This document shows, in pieces, positions 27,101-38,935 of a stretch of DNA of 64,000 nt (the stretch's first letter is position 1; every line of letters begins with the position of its first letter). The stretch spans positions 7,774,214-7,838,213 of the forward strand of contig NC_090964.1 in NCBI RefSeq assembly GCF_040807025.1, written 5' to 3'. The stretch is from Struthio camelus. Its lineage: Eukaryota; Chordata; Aves; Struthioniformes; Struthionidae. Made by a program: the position numbers and the translations under genes. The notes under the pieces are model-generated. The model saw only the letters and a list, made by a program, of their open reading frames with translations, ran no database searches and was not told where the DNA came from.

Positions 27101-29564
27101 TCCCAATAGTAGTTTTTCCTTTACTCATCCCACTGTTTCCTCATACTTGCCTTCCTGAACCTTCCAAAAGAATTTCCATCAGCTCCAAAAACTAAACAGT
27201 TCCTGCAGCAGCCTGTGGGGCCAGGAAGAGAAAAAAGTAGAGGGAGAAAAAGCAGAAAGAGAAAAATACTGTCCTCTTAAGCCACCAAAGATCAGATTCC
27301 CCCAGTTCCAGGTCAGAGCTAACCCTTCAAAAGAAAAGGCTTTCCAGGGATGGGCAAGAAGGTTCAAGTTTGCCAAACAAGTTCACTAAAGCCAGGATCA
27401 GGCTCTCTGCTAGAACTCCTTGGTGTTTATCTTCATAAGCCTCAAGCTGTCACTTTGATGTATCTCCCTCTCGCAGAGTATGTGCCTTCCACCCTGCTGC
27501 CAAAGCCACAGTGGCAGCCACTGACGAGGGCGGTGGCTGCGTTCCTGGATGGTACGAACGCCTGCGCCGCACAGCGTGTCCCACAGACCTACATAAGCCA
27601 GAGAAAGACGGGAGAGTGGGGCAGCAGCATTGCCAAAGAGCTGAACACTGTCTGAGGGAGAGAAATCCCTGCACCTCGGGTCCAGGCTTGTCTTCTCAGT
27701 GTGAGAAACTCGGGACAAGGCAGGAAGTTTCCAAAAACAGTGACTTTGGAGTTGTTGAAAAATTCTCTGCGCCTCTCCAAAGCATAGGTTTCCTCAAAGA
27801 ACAGTATATTCTCCACAGAAAATACAAGTGGTTTCCAACAAAAACTTTGGAACTAAATAAAGCCTTGCTTTCATTTTCAGATTATGCTTTTTGCTTAGAT
27901 TGGTCTAATGAATATTTTCTCTTCAGACACAGCCATGCTTGTTTGCTCTTCCAAATAGTCTGTGAAAAATGTTGAAGGAAAAATTCCTCCCCTGCCCTCA
28001 GGTTTGCCACAGCTCCGAAGACAGGCCCATACTGCACACTTTTGCCACCAGTTACATCAGCTCCACCACCTCCAGAAATGAAGACGTTAAGCCAAGAAAA
28101 GCAATCTCACACCGGTGAAGATCGTACCTCCGCTAGGAAGATCTGCAGGTAGCCAGCAACTCTGAGATACTTCAGCGGGTGCAGGAGCAAGCATGACCAC
28201 CTTTTTAGGACATTGGTTTCAGGCTGCTAAGTCTTGGGTTTGTGCCTCTGAACTTTTACGGGGAGCCATAGTCCCCATCTGCACGACATCTGTGTATACA
28301 TCTGTGTTTAGAGGGATATAAAGCCACGTTCTGGAGAAGCAAGGAGAAATGCAGCACGGGGTGTGGGCCAGCTGCAGCAGTGGGGAGCTGTGGTATGATC
28401 GCAGGTGCTGCCAGAAGCGTCTGCAGCATCACGCCCTTAGCAAAGCGGAGAACTTAATTGCAGGAAAGGAAAAAAACATTTAAAGAGTTTTGAGTTTGAA
28501 TGACTAAAGGTTTTAGTCACTCATTTTCCAAGGTCTTAGGCAAAAATTCCTTTTAAAATAATTTTTATCAGGAACATGTTCCTTTAAGAGATTTCTCAAA
28601 TCATCCAGCAAGAGCTACCAGGAAGTATCACTCTCATTGACTAATATTTTCAGTTTCCAGCATATTTGTGACAACTACCACCTCCGCTCCTTGCCTGCAA
28701 CATCCTCTTAGCCAGAGCGATCCCACCTAGCAAAGGCAATGAGAGCCGGTAGGAAAGAATGACTTTTGTCCTGTAAAAATGTTCAAAAAATTGAAAATTT
28801 TCTTCAAAAATGTTAAGTTGAAATTTTCTCGTGTTTTGATAGAAAACTTATCTGAAAAAACTCTTGTTTTATCGAGGGGAAAAAAACCCTCTGAACATTT
28901 CAGAAAGAAAAAAAAAACAGCTGGGGAAGACTGCATGTGGGCAGGAAGGCTATTTTGCATTTTAAGAAATACTGAAAACATTCAGCCAGTCCTTCATGCA
29001 ATCTGAAATGTTAAGTCTGGCATAAATGCTGGTAAGCATCACCAAACACTAAGCCCTATCTGCTCATGCCTGCAAGTGATGGCCAAGAGAAAGGCTCATT
29101 CATTTGCACTTACGGATTGGTAGTTGGTTCCCCCAGTGCCATTCACACCAAAAATCCCCTGTTAAGTGTTTTTAATCTCTGGGGTTTTTCTCAGCTGGAT
29201 CAGTTGTCCTATGGAGCTCACAGTACACAGCACAGACAGCTTTGCCAAACAACTGCGTGGGTGGGGTGAGAGCGCAAGGGAAGAGCTGGGATGACAGTAC
29301 CCTGTGCTGCCTATTGCCTCCAAAGATTTCATAAAAGTCAAACCACAGCCCAAACTGTGCCTTCCTCACAAGACTGAGACTGCATTTCCTGCAGTGCCCC
29401 TCCTCAAGAAAGGAAGGTATCAGTCAAAGCCTGACTCAGGCAGGATTGCAGGGTTTAGCCTAGTGATCTGAATCACCTATTGCATGCCGGGGGGCAAGAG
29501 GTGGCAAAATCAAGAAAGTCCCCCAGCTATCATTGGCATTACAGCAGTATGCAAAGGGCCACCT

Positions 29565-29715
29565 ACAGGTCAGGCATTGCACTAAGGAGTGACAACCCCT
29601 GTCCCAAAGCACTTATGCTCCACATGAGTAAAACGCTGGGAGTGCGTGGGCATAGCGGGGTTATTTGCCCAAGGTCACACCGCAGAACTAAGGAAAGAGC
29701 ACAGGACAGGGAGAC
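29565..29715 (-). repeat. MIR-like SINE relic
   Basis: Contains TGCCCAAGGTCACACCGCAG and AGAGCACAGGACAGGGAG, typical of antisense MIR core sequence. Confidence 0.6.
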
Positions 29716-32534
29716 GCTGGTGGTGTTACCAAACCCTGTAGTGTTTTCTGCTGTGGCAGGTAACCCTGCCTGCCGTCACAGAGCTATTAGGTGCCAAGGA
29801 CCCCAGCACACCAATGGGTGCAATGGTGCTTCCTGCCCTTCACCCAGGGAAAGACTCTTGCCCTTTTGTGATCTGGTGGGTGCCTTATCCATCACCTATC
29901 TGCGCACCCCACAGTCAAGGACATCGGCTAGTCAGACAGGAGAGCAAACCTTCACTGCGTACAATGCAAGCTCAGTGCCCGCACTTAAGAGGGTGCCTTT
30001 GAAAATATGCACGTAGGCCACCGTACAAGAGAGTGCTAGGCAATGCAGAGGTGGAAGGAGTTTTAATGAAGCTTGCCAAGTTTCTAGATAGGTCTAGATG
30101 AGAGCCTGTGGCTTGGAGGAATTAATGGATTTTGTTTGATAGGCAGCGACACCTCGTGGCACAGGCCGCCAACCAGCTTGGTTTGCTGACAACTGTATGC
30201 TTGCTTAGCCTAGGACAAGATCTCAGTCACACTAAAATCAGAGGGAGTTTTGCCATAGAATCCGGTGGAGCCCACATTTCAGGACAGATGTTTCACAGGA
30301 AATGATGATGATTATGAGATTCACCTTTTGCAGATGCTTGCTAAAAATTGCATGCCGTCTTTAAGAGAAGTTGCCTGAGGGCTCTTCACAAGACCTTAAT
30401 GGGATTGACCCTTGAATTGCTTCCTACTTTGTTCTATCTGCTACAGGAAATATAAGAACTGCGTGTTGGTACTTCCTTTGCAATGTTGATGCTGACGGGG
30501 AATAGATCTAGGACGTTCCTGACCCTTTAGCTTTGTTTTTTGTCCTTATATATTGGCCAAACCTTGTATAAATCCAGGAAGATGTAAATAACCTAGTATA
30601 ATCCAGATCCCGGGCAGGTTTTTGTGATCCTAGAAAAAGCATCCTCCTCCTCCAATCATCTGTTTGCCAGACACATGCGCACAGATAACTCCAGGACACA
30701 CACTGGCACGCACAGCCCATACTGGCTCTTTGCCTGCTTTCCCCTGGATGTTCCGGTAAGCATAAAATGAAGAATCCAGAAGAATCAGGATCTGCTCTCC
30801 AGCTTTGTTAGCATATGTTAAAGTTCTTTCACCAAGACTTGAAGCATCATAAAGACCTGTTGCTGCCAAGGACTTGGTGTCTCCTGTGGGGTATCCAGGA
30901 ATATGGTGTGAATGAGGGTGAAACGGCATGAATAAAGCAAAATCTACAAAGTCACTCCCACTCTGTAACTGTCCTACGAGAGTGCAGAAGATCTGTCTTT
31001 AGGAATTGGAAGAACAATGTTTGGTCTGTAACATGCAGGATTTTGCTATTTTACATTTGGATTCATCAATTCAGAGCAAAACCCAACATTTCAGAATTTT
31101 CCAGGAAAGGGAAAGGAGCCAGAACCCCAGTCACCAGATAGGATTGTATCGGAAACCTCAGGAGACTGGATTCCTGCCAGAAAGATATCCAGGCAGGTTG
31201 CCTCCAGGGGAAATCCACCAGGGTACTAATGGAAGTCTGCTTCAGTGAAACACATCTGTAAATCATTTCAGTTCCAATTGATCAGCAAAAAAATGTTTCA
31301 TTGGAATTTGATAACTGCCATTCTTCCATCAAAGTAAATGGAAAACATTCCCTTATGGACTAGGTAGTTGAAACAGCAGCAGAACCACTCAAAATATAGG
31401 TCATAGGCAAAGGCTTGACTAAGGGATGGGTCATGCGTGTGAAACGTCAATAGAAGCCTGATAAAAAAAGAGCAGTGAGAGGCTGCAAGGATTATGGTTC
31501 TTTGTGCACGAGAGACAGAAAGAGGAGCCTCAGAGAAATTAAAGAGGAGGCAGCAAAATATCCAAGGAGCAAGGAAAGTACCAGTGACATGAGCCCACGC
31601 AAAGAAGGAACAGCTCTTTGGGAAAAGCTGTGAGTGAAGGAACCTTGTAGCTGGGTCACCTCCTATGGCTTGAATCATATCATGTTCAGGAAAATGAGAC
31701 ATTAGATACTTTCCTGGTGTACATACAAGCATTCATCAATACAAAACCCAGCTCCATCAGCTATTCTCCTTTAATGGTAACAACACACTTGGTACCCAGA
31801 CCCTGACAGTTCCTGCTCATGTCACAGGGGATGGCAACAGGCTGTCTGTTCAGCTTGGTAGGTTTTCCATCTGGGGAAGGCCCAGAAAAGTCCCTTTTCT
31901 CTGTGTTAGTGTTATCTTCTGTGTGGTAACATCATTGACCCATTTACTTTCTTCGTGGCACACGGTTGGAGGTGATTGTGATAAGAACGGTAAAAGCGTG
32001 GCCTTGCCAACCAAATAGCGTGAGTAATCAGGCTGTTTTTCCCTTTCTGATCAGTTTGTGCACATGGTGCAGGGACACAGCTATTCCAAACACATATGCT
32101 TGAGCGCATTGTACCTGGTGGCATAGCTCACAGCTGGACTAGCGATGTTTCCTGCCATGTTTCTGATACACACAGACCAAAACTGCTGACTCTTTGACGC
32201 TGCTTTGGGCACATGTGTGAGCAGCAACTTAGAGACTGAGCTTTGCCTCAGGAGAACTCTGTCATTTAAAGGTACTGTATGCTGAAAACAGAACACCTTG
32301 AGAGTTTTGTAAGTGCAAATGCCAACAACCAACGTGCTCATTAGTTAGTTACTGCTGGGGCCTAGAACCACCTGAGTGTTGGCACAGGCTTAACAACTGG
32401 TTAAGCCTGTTGTTGACAATCTTGACTAATATTTTGGGAGTGATGACAAATAACTGATAAGTGATAACTGAAGGATCAACAGAAACAAGTGTTGGCATCC
32501 AGCAGAAGCACAGCATTTATCAGAATGATCCTTT

Positions 32535-32640
32535 CATTCTCGCACGCTGTGTCCAGGACAGATCCCTATCACAGTTCTGCACTTCGCTTCTCCCATCTGT
32601 AAAGTGGGGGCAATTATATAACTTCTGAAAAATATTCTTA
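32535..32640 (+). repeat. MIR-like SINE relic
   Basis: Contains CTTCTCCCATCTGTAAAGTG followed by GGGGCAATTATATAACTTC, the sense MIR core. Confidence 0.6.
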
Positions 32641-33149
32641 ACCAGGTAACACAAATCAAGAGAAATTCCTTGGCTTCTCTTAAAGAAAGAATTAGAATTA
32701 CATACTACTAAATATTTATTTTCATTATTGCTAGATTCCTATCACTCAGACTTTATTTGATTTCTATTAATATTTGACTTCCACTCAGGTAAATTCCAAA
32801 GGTCAATTTTTTAATAAAGCACCTCACAAAAGAAGGCTAGCACTGTGTTATTGTGCTCCTTTCACACACGCCCTGTGACAGAGATCATTATATTACACAG
32901 GAGGGCGTAGTACTGCAATCTTTACAATATTTTGGTTTCATCATAACCTCCTCTCACCTCTGCTCCTTTCTTTGTTCAATGTGCAGTGCTATATTTGGAC
33001 TGTACCAGGAAGCGAGGCTCTGTGTATGTGCACAGTTCATTAGTCACATGGTCCTCTGTGTAATTCGTACAAACTAATACAGGAAAACACTTTGATGAAA
33101 AGGTAGCAAGAAAAGAAATACATCACAAGTGGAAAAGTTCTGCTTCAGC

Positions 33150-33207
33150 ATGTCTGCCTGGAAAACCAGAGCCCTGATAGCACTGTGCTTCCTGCGGCAC
33201 ATTAGAG
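33150..33207 (+). CDS. IFNLR1: IFNLR1 coding exon 1 (signal peptide)
   Basis: Encodes MSAWKTRALIALCFLRHIRG up to the first base of Gly20, then donor GTACGG at 33208 (phase 1). Basic residues followed by a hydrophobic core fit a signal peptide. An upstream in-frame GTG is not used in this model because ATG at 33150 gives the expected length. The 5' UTR end and promoter are not identified. Confidence 0.88.
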
Positions 33208-36200
33208 GTACGGTACGGCTGTATTTGTTACTTTCATTTCTCTATGCTATGTGGCTTTGCTTGCGGGAGAAAAGACATACCCAGATACGCTTTAAGCAGT
33301 ATAAGTGGGAATGGTTCACATAAAGTGAAATACTCCCCTGTAAAGAAATGGCATTTAAAACGTGTCTATAGGAAATGTCTCGCTGAAGGCTAAGGAGTAC
33401 GTATTTATCCACTATAAATAATAGGTGCTGGGAAAGTAAAGAGTGGCAGGTCTGCATGCTGCCTCTTGTTTTAAAAACTCATTCATGCTAGGATGATCTG
33501 TCTGTGAAGAACAGCGGTTGAACCAGCTGTGTGAGCCAGCTGTGTCCGCCAGGTCTAGGGGCTGGGAGGTGGGAGCAGCAGGGAGTCAGGGATTTTGGGG
33601 GTTGTAAACCAGATCACAGGGAAATCGAGTGAGAGGATGGGGGAAGTGGCTCCAAATTATAGAATAGGATGGTTCACACAAGTCCATGTCTTAACTCTAA
33701 AAGCTGTTGAGATGAAGATAATATATAAAAGATGGGGAAAGCAGGACTACATCACAAATGTACTTGTTTCCAACACTGATTTCCAGTCTTAAGTGAAGAA
33801 AGCTGCTATGCCCGCAATTTTGAAACAGCTGGGTCAAAAATAGGCAGTATTTCCTGCCCCCCAAAGCCTGATCATTCACATAATATTGCCTTTCAATCAG
33901 GTCACATTCATCTTCCCCCTCCTCAAAACGTTACACTGCTGTCAAAGGATTTTGATATGATTTTGACATGGATCCCAGGAGAAGGATCTCCACCTGATAC
34001 GACATACACAGTGAGGTATGAAAGGTAAGTGCTTACAAAGTAAGAAATCAGAGGACTGATTGAGAGTTTGGCAGAGGGCAAGCCTCTGGGGATGTATATT
34101 AATTAATATCATCATGAGTAGTGATCTGGCTGCATCCCTTCACCAAAACCAATCCTTATCTGTCTGGGCAGTACTCCTCTCTGAAGTTTGAGGCAGATTT
34201 GGTGCCATCCTACAAAACACCTTCTTCTCTTGCTCTACAACTTATAACAAAACTGCATGCTTAATATTGTATTGTTTTTGTTTCTTCTTTTAGCCAGGAA
34301 CGCATGAACAAATGGATAAAGGTCCCTCATTGCAAAAATATTCCCAGTACCTCCTGCAATCTGACTTGTGTGCTTCCAAATTTCTTCATTAAATTCCGGG
34401 CTCGAGTAAAAGCCATTTCCGGAGGACTCCAGTCGCCATGGGTAGAATCAGAGTTCAAGGAATACTATCTGGATGGTGAGTGCTTGTTAGTTTACAGATG
34501 GCTAAAAGGTCATCCCAACAACTGTGTGTGAGAACAGAGCAAGGCTATGAAGGAATGCTGGAAAGGTGGCTGCAGATCAGACATAGGATTATGAGTTCAC
34601 CCATGAGGCCTCTCCCTCTTCTATACCTCTGCTTCATAGGATCAGGGACACATCTCTTCATTTTACTTTAAACCCATTTGTACATCCTCATTTTAATACT
34701 TTAGCCCTCTTCTATATTATATATATCAGTTTTTATCATGAAACTTCAAACTGTCAAAGATCAGGTGAGTCTTTGCCACTGGGTGAAAAATTAAAAAGAT
34801 GCTCAGGCTGCCATATGAAAAGCTAAGAAGAAGCGGAACACTGCACAATATCATATGAAGATAATTGAGTATGAAGATAGTTGAGCTTGCTTTAAATAAG
34901 ACACATCAAGTATTATTAGAAACAAAATGGTGGCATTAGGCTGATGTTCCCCCCATGCTATCTTATTACCCTGAGAAGTATCTGTTTTACTTCCCAAACA
35001 TCAGTCAAAGAAAAGCATTATTTTTGTGAAGCTAATACACAAGCAAGCACTATTCTTATGTCTGGTCACTTGCTTACAGTGGAACTGGCTCCCCCAGTGC
35101 TAGATGTGAGTGTAAAGGAGAACTTAATCCATGTGAATGCCTCCTTCCCTTTGGCCACCTGTGTGGAGAGTTTCCCTTGGATGTATGACTTGGACCTTTG
35201 GGAAGCTGGATCTGAAGACAAGGTCAGTAAATGTGGCACTTCTCAGGATGAGGCCTTGGGCTACACATTTCTAGGCAGGGAGGGATTGGATCCAGGGACT
35301 GCAAAAACTGAAATGGCCAAACCAAAGCTAAAGCCAGAGGAGAAAAGTAGATATGTGTATGTGAGATCCAGCATCTTTATTTTATTGGTAGTTCCTTCTA
35401 CCTATTCTATTTACATTCTTACCAGCACTGAAATGACAGCACTACACTATAGTCAGCGCAAGAGACAAACATCTGAGGTTTAAACTAGCTAGTTCAGGTA
35501 CCGATAAAAGTGTAGCTATGGCAGCACAGGGCACAGCAGTAGCTGGTAATCCCACCCAAGAAACAAGGCAAATGCTCAGCTATGAGTTCAGCCTGGGTAT
35601 GAGACCCTAAGGCCTAGAACAGGTGCTACAAACAGCAAGCAAGGCATCAAGTGCCTCTCCACACACGCCTTCCTACCACTGGAGCAACACAAGGTGATGA
35701 AGAGAATCATGGGCTAAAAGGGTAGAGAAACACTGTCCAGATAATGAAAGAATCTTGATTCCAACCCTCTGTTCTTCTTGTTTCTGAACAGAAGCGATAT
35801 GAAAGTATTTTTAGGAAGAATTCAGTGAACATCGACACCACTGCGCTTAGTGGCAATTACTGCTTGAGTGCCAGATCTTCCTTCCAAAGCATTGATTTCA
35901 AGCACAGCAAATTCTCCCAGCCAGTGTGTGTGCTATTAAACCACAAAGGTATGACCCTGCTGAGAAGAGGGTGGGGAGCCATTAAATGGGATTAGGGCAT
36001 GCCAAAGATTTCCATCAAAATTAGCTTTTCAGCAAAAAATGAGGCTTCCTGTTAAAAAGATTGGTTGGACTTTCTAGTGAAAGGCACCTGCTTTCTATAG
36101 AAATGCTTTCATTAAAAAAAAAATCTAAATCTGAAATGTTTCCTAAAAATCCTGAAATATTATACTTGAGTTATGTTCTCACTGAAATTTTGGGAATATT

Positions 36201-37726
36201 CATGTTTCTCCTGAAAAAAATGTGAAACAGAGCCTCATTTTTAACTGCTCTAAATAAAGCTTTCATTTCTGTCTCTGATTCTGACTTGAAGTCTGGTCTT
36301 AGGCAAGTCTGTTATCCTTCCTTTGCATTGGCAAAATAAGGATCTTGAGCCCAACATCTTCTCAGATTTCTGAAAGAAAAGCTGAGTGTAAAAGTCCATT
36401 ATTAGCAAAAAAATATAGCACCTGCAGGAGATTATTTTTGTTTTGTTTTGTTTTGTTTTCAGCAGCAGGATGGAAGTTCCCACTTTCTGCCATGATCCCT
36501 GCATCTGTCCTCCCCTTCCTTCTCACAGGCGCCCTCATCATCTGTTTGCTGAAACAAGACGCTAAACGAACGAAGATGCCTCATGCTTTGGTATGGCCCA
36601 AATTCTGGGGTTCCCTTCTGACTGAAAGTCTTGGTGATTTTCAGAGGCGAACTGGGGGAGAGTGGGGGAGTTGCAGGTGCTCTGCACTTCTCAGCTTTGC
36701 GTCCAGAAGTCCCTTTGTAAGAGAGCTTTGTTTCTGGCATGTCCCATACTCAAAACTTTTCTTTAAAAAGCATCACTAATTCTCTGATCTATCTGATTTG
36801 GTTCTCTTCCCTGGTAGGATTTCTCCCACTTAAAAGTTGCTGGAACAGCCTTTCACTGTGAGCTCAGTGAAAAGGAGTTCTTCAGGGACTATCTTATCTG
36901 CACAGAGAAGCCAGTATCACAAGGGAAGAAGACCAGAACTATAGCAAGAAACAACCTGCCATGGATGGTGTCTTTCCTTTCATCATCAGAAGAAGAGGAG
37001 GAGGAAGAGGAGGAAGACAGCAGTACTTTCATCCCATATATTGAAATGCTTCAGCTTCCAAAGAGAGGTCTGAACTATCAGCCGTCCAGAACAGCTCAGG
37101 GGGAAACCAGCTTGGACTCTGGATCTGGAGGTCTCCGTGTGGACGACGGATCTGTGCTTGACCTAACTACCTTGGGTTTCTCTCTCTTTCCAATGAGAAA
37201 GAATGAGGTGGACACCTCAGGATCCCAAGGAAATGAGAAAGTATCCCTTTCTTGCAGTTCCTCTTTGGGAAGTGTGTCCCTCACTGATGTGAGATATCCA
37301 GGTCCCAGGGGACGTGGACAGCATGATACAGACAGGGATGAACGCGTGGAAACGACCCCTCTTCAAACACTGATGGAAGAACTTAGTGTCAAACCTCTGG
37401 TTGCTGAACAGTTCCTGCATAGGAAGGATCATCATTTCACTAAGTATTACCAGAAGCAAATAGCTGGTCACGATTTCCTGATCACTGAGGATTCGCAGCT
37501 CATTGAGGATCCAAACAGGGTGCAGTTCATTTGCTTTCAGACATTACAGGTAGCAGAAGATGAGGGTATTGCAAGTGACTGCGACAGCGATAATTTTACA
37601 GAAGGGACACCTCCTGCATCCACTGTGCTAAGTGATGCATTTGAAACTTCAAATATGAAGGAAAAATATGCTCAAAAGTTTGAATTCAAAGGTTATCAGC
37701 ATAGGCATTACATGGCAAGGAGCTAG
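33150..37726 (+). CDS. IFNLR1: Interferon-lambda receptor 1, complete coding region in 7 exons
   Basis: Ligand-specific chain of the type III interferon receptor. In the known family it sits in the plasma membrane of epithelial cells, pairs with IL-10R2 and signals through JAK1/TYK2 to STAT1/2. Coding exons: 33150-33207, 33901-34024, 34294-34475, 35080-35222, 35792-35948, 36463-36590 and 36818-37726. Every junction is GT..AG, with phases 1,2,1,0,1,0, giving 566 residues (human about 520). Layout: signal peptide about 1-20; two fibronectin III-type domains about 21-220 with N-glycosylation sequons NVT, NLT and NAS and the family cysteines; one membrane helix about 227-251; box 1 PHALDF at 261-266; a nine-Glu run at 322-330 followed by FIPYIE; and a C-terminal HYMARS. 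Human IFNLR1 has matching PRALDF, acidic/FQPYIE and HYMAR motifs. The start was chosen because it gives a 20-residue signal peptide like the human one. IL22RA1 follows in the same orientation. Identity is firm; exon ends were placed by eye. Confidence 0.95.
33901..34024 (+). CDS. IFNLR1: IFNLR1 coding exon 2 (first half of FN3 domain 1)
   Basis: Acceptor TTTCAATCAG ends at 33900 and the donor GTAAGT starts at 34025 (phase 2). It contains PPPQNVTLLSKDF and LTWIPGEG, which line up with PPQNVTLLSQNF and LTWLPGLG in human IFNLR1. NVT is a glycosylation sequon. Confidence 0.95.
34294..34475 (+). CDS. IFNLR1: IFNLR1 coding exon 3 (second half of FN3 domain 1)
   Basis: 182 nt. Acceptor TTTTAG ends at 34293 and the donor GTGAGT starts at 34476 (phase 1). 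It contains the cysteine cluster HCKNIPSTSCNLTC and SPWVESEF, close to SPWVESEY in human IFNLR1. Confidence 0.95.
35080..35222 (+). CDS. IFNLR1: IFNLR1 coding exon 4 (first half of FN3 domain 2)
   Basis: Acceptor TGCTTACAG ends at 35079 and the donor GTCAGT starts at 35223 (phase 0). It encodes VELAPPVLDV, close to VEPAPPVLVL in human IFNLR1, then the NAS sequon and a domain 2 cysteine. Confidence 0.95.
35792..35948 (+). CDS. IFNLR1: IFNLR1 coding exon 5 (second half of FN3 domain 2)
   Basis: Acceptor TTTCTGAACAG ends at 35791 and the donor GTATGA starts at 35949 (phase 1). It contains YCLSARS and KHSKFSQPVC, matching HCLSART and KYSKFSKPTC in human IFNLR1, so both membrane-proximal cysteines are kept. 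Confidence 0.95.
36265..36350 (+). repeat. MIR-like relic in IFNLR1 intron 5
   Basis: Contains TCTTAGGCAAGTCTGTTATC and GCAAAATAAGGATCTTGAGC, a diverged sense MIR core. Confidence 0.5.
36463..36590 (+). CDS. IFNLR1: IFNLR1 coding exon 6 (membrane helix)
   Basis: Follows a (TTTTG)n-type polypyrimidine tract. The acceptor is CAGCAG, so splicing could begin at 36463 or at 36466 with one Ala removed. It encodes the membrane helix (about residues 227-251), a basic stop-transfer region and KMPHAL, the first part of box 1. The donor GTATGG starts at 36591 (phase 0). Confidence 0.92.
36818..37726 (+). CDS. IFNLR1: IFNLR1 coding exon 7 (cytoplasmic tail)
   Basis: Large terminal exon, 303 codons including TAG. 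It starts with DFS to complete box 1 and carries nine consecutive Glu before DSSTFIPYIE. Tyr-rich segments follow (KYYQKQ), then an FQTLQVAEDEG motif comparable to LQTLTFCWESS in human, ending in HYMARS. The terminal YMAR tyrosine is the STAT2-linked site known from human IFNLR1. Confidence 0.95.
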   Translation, partial: DFSHLKVAGTAFHCELSEKEFFRDYLICTEKPVSQGKKTRTIARNNLPWMVSFLSSSEEEEEEEEEDSSTFIPYIEMLQLPKRGLNYQPSRTAQGETSLDSGSGGLRVDDGSVLDLTTLGFSLFPMRKNEVDTSGSQGNEKVSLSCSSSLGSVSLTDVRYPGPRGRGQHDTDRDERVETTPLQTLMEELSVKPLVAEQFLHRKDHHFTKYYQKQIAGHDFLITEDSQLIEDPNRVQFICFQTLQVAEDEGIASDCDSDNFTEGTPPASTVLSDAFETSNMKEKYAQKFEFKGYQHRHYMARS

Positions 37727-38408
37727 CAGTTCTGTGGCATGCATGGAAAATGCCAGAGAGCTCTAGATAACCAGGCAAGAGGAACAAAAGGACAAATACC
37801 CGACAGAGGTGCTTTTGGTATGTATTCACCTAGGCAGTATATTTTCTACTAATGGCTGTCCTATTAAGGGATATGGCTTTAGAGACAGAAAATTTGTATT
37901 TTTACTGCCAGGTAATTAATGTACATTCACTATCCCTCTCTATAAGTATAGCTCTGATAAGGTTTTAGAGCTATAATACAAGGTACATTACTTAAACCCA
38001 GATGGGGTGAGGCATGCAGTGCCGATCTCATGTAGGTATCACATAACACATACAATGCCTTGTGTTCACCTGACACTTCAGACCAAGATAACTTCTGCAT
38101 GTTAGCTATGAAAGGCAAAAATACCTCTGGGACCACAAAAACAGAACCAGGGCCATCAGCTGAGATCTGAAAATGCAGTGTGTTCTGCCTACATGTTGCC
38201 TTTGAGCCTGGATGACCTCTGACATTACATTTGCTTCTCTGTAATGGCAAAACTGCACCCCTGCTTGAATGGAATTGAAACATCTTAACAGAGACATTTA
38301 GCAACCTCTGCTTTTTGTGGGATGAAGAGAGCTCCCCATCTGCCCACAGAGGTCACCCTCTTTGTTTCAACAGAGTGAACTGAAGTCAAAGCTAGAAAAG
38401 TACAGCAT

Positions 38409-38445
38409 GTTTATTTTTGTTATTTATTTATTTTATTTTTATACA
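38409..38445 (+). promoter_or_regulatory. AU-rich element in IFNLR1 3' UTR
   Basis: An almost uninterrupted A/T stretch with overlapping TTATTTATTTATTTT cores (ATTTA pentamers). Elements of this class destabilise cytokine-pathway mRNAs. The position downstream of the IFNLR1 stop and upstream of the AATAAA supports the call; function is inferred. Confidence 0.5.
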
Positions 38446-38533
38446 AATATAGTATGAACACTGAACATCCCCTTTCTGTGCAGAATGTCTGAGAGCTGTG
38501 GAGTATGCAGAAGCAATAATATTTTGATAGATA

Positions 38534-38537
<4 letters not shown>

Positions 38538-38570
<33 letters not shown>

Positions 38571-38592
38571 ACGTGTGTGTGCACGTGTGTGT
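38538..38592. repeat. (TG)n microsatellite with GCACGTG interruptions
   Basis: Sixteen uninterrupted TG units from 38538, then two GCACGTG interruptions inside further TG repeats. It lies in the presumed IFNLR1 3' UTR. Confidence 0.95.
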
Positions 38593-38935
38593 TTATGTTT
38601 GCCCAGAACCACAAAAGGTGACTGCAGCTCATCTGGAAAAACGTTGCATTTTAAAACAAGACCTCATCATGGGCTTCCCACCCCCACTACTTTGATTTGA
38701 ATGGAGTCCTATGCAACTGGATGCCAGGTCTGTCTCTGGGTCACTGTAGCATTTTCACTGAAAGACCAGGAGTGCGTCCATCTTTCTGATCACAGAATGA
38801 TATCAGAAGTCCCAAATCACCCAACGAAAAGCACAACAGAGATGGGGCCTCTCTTGACTGAGTGATATTGACCTTTTCAGTGTATTTTTGATTTGCATTC
38901 TTTGTGTCTGATGGAAACAGATTCTATTTTATTCC

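Larger units (their letters stand above)
17801..33149. other. Intergenic sequence upstream of IFNLR1, no gene recognised
   Basis: About 15 kb without a coding exon that I can support. It holds MIR-like relics (listed separately), two 16-A runs at 22567-22582 and 26956-26971, and an AT-rich block with GGTTAATTAAC at about 24480-24640. The IFNLR1 promoter must lie at the right end, but no TATA box or interferon-response motif was convincing. Confidence 0.5.

Noticed and set aside
29480-30016. 178-codon open frame
   Set aside because: Overlaps a MIR-like relic and has no recognisable domain.
1-33100. GRHL3 exons on the minus strand
   Set aside because: Expected by synteny, but no match to the conserved TSEDEAW/YLENPL region or to DNA-binding domain exons was seen.
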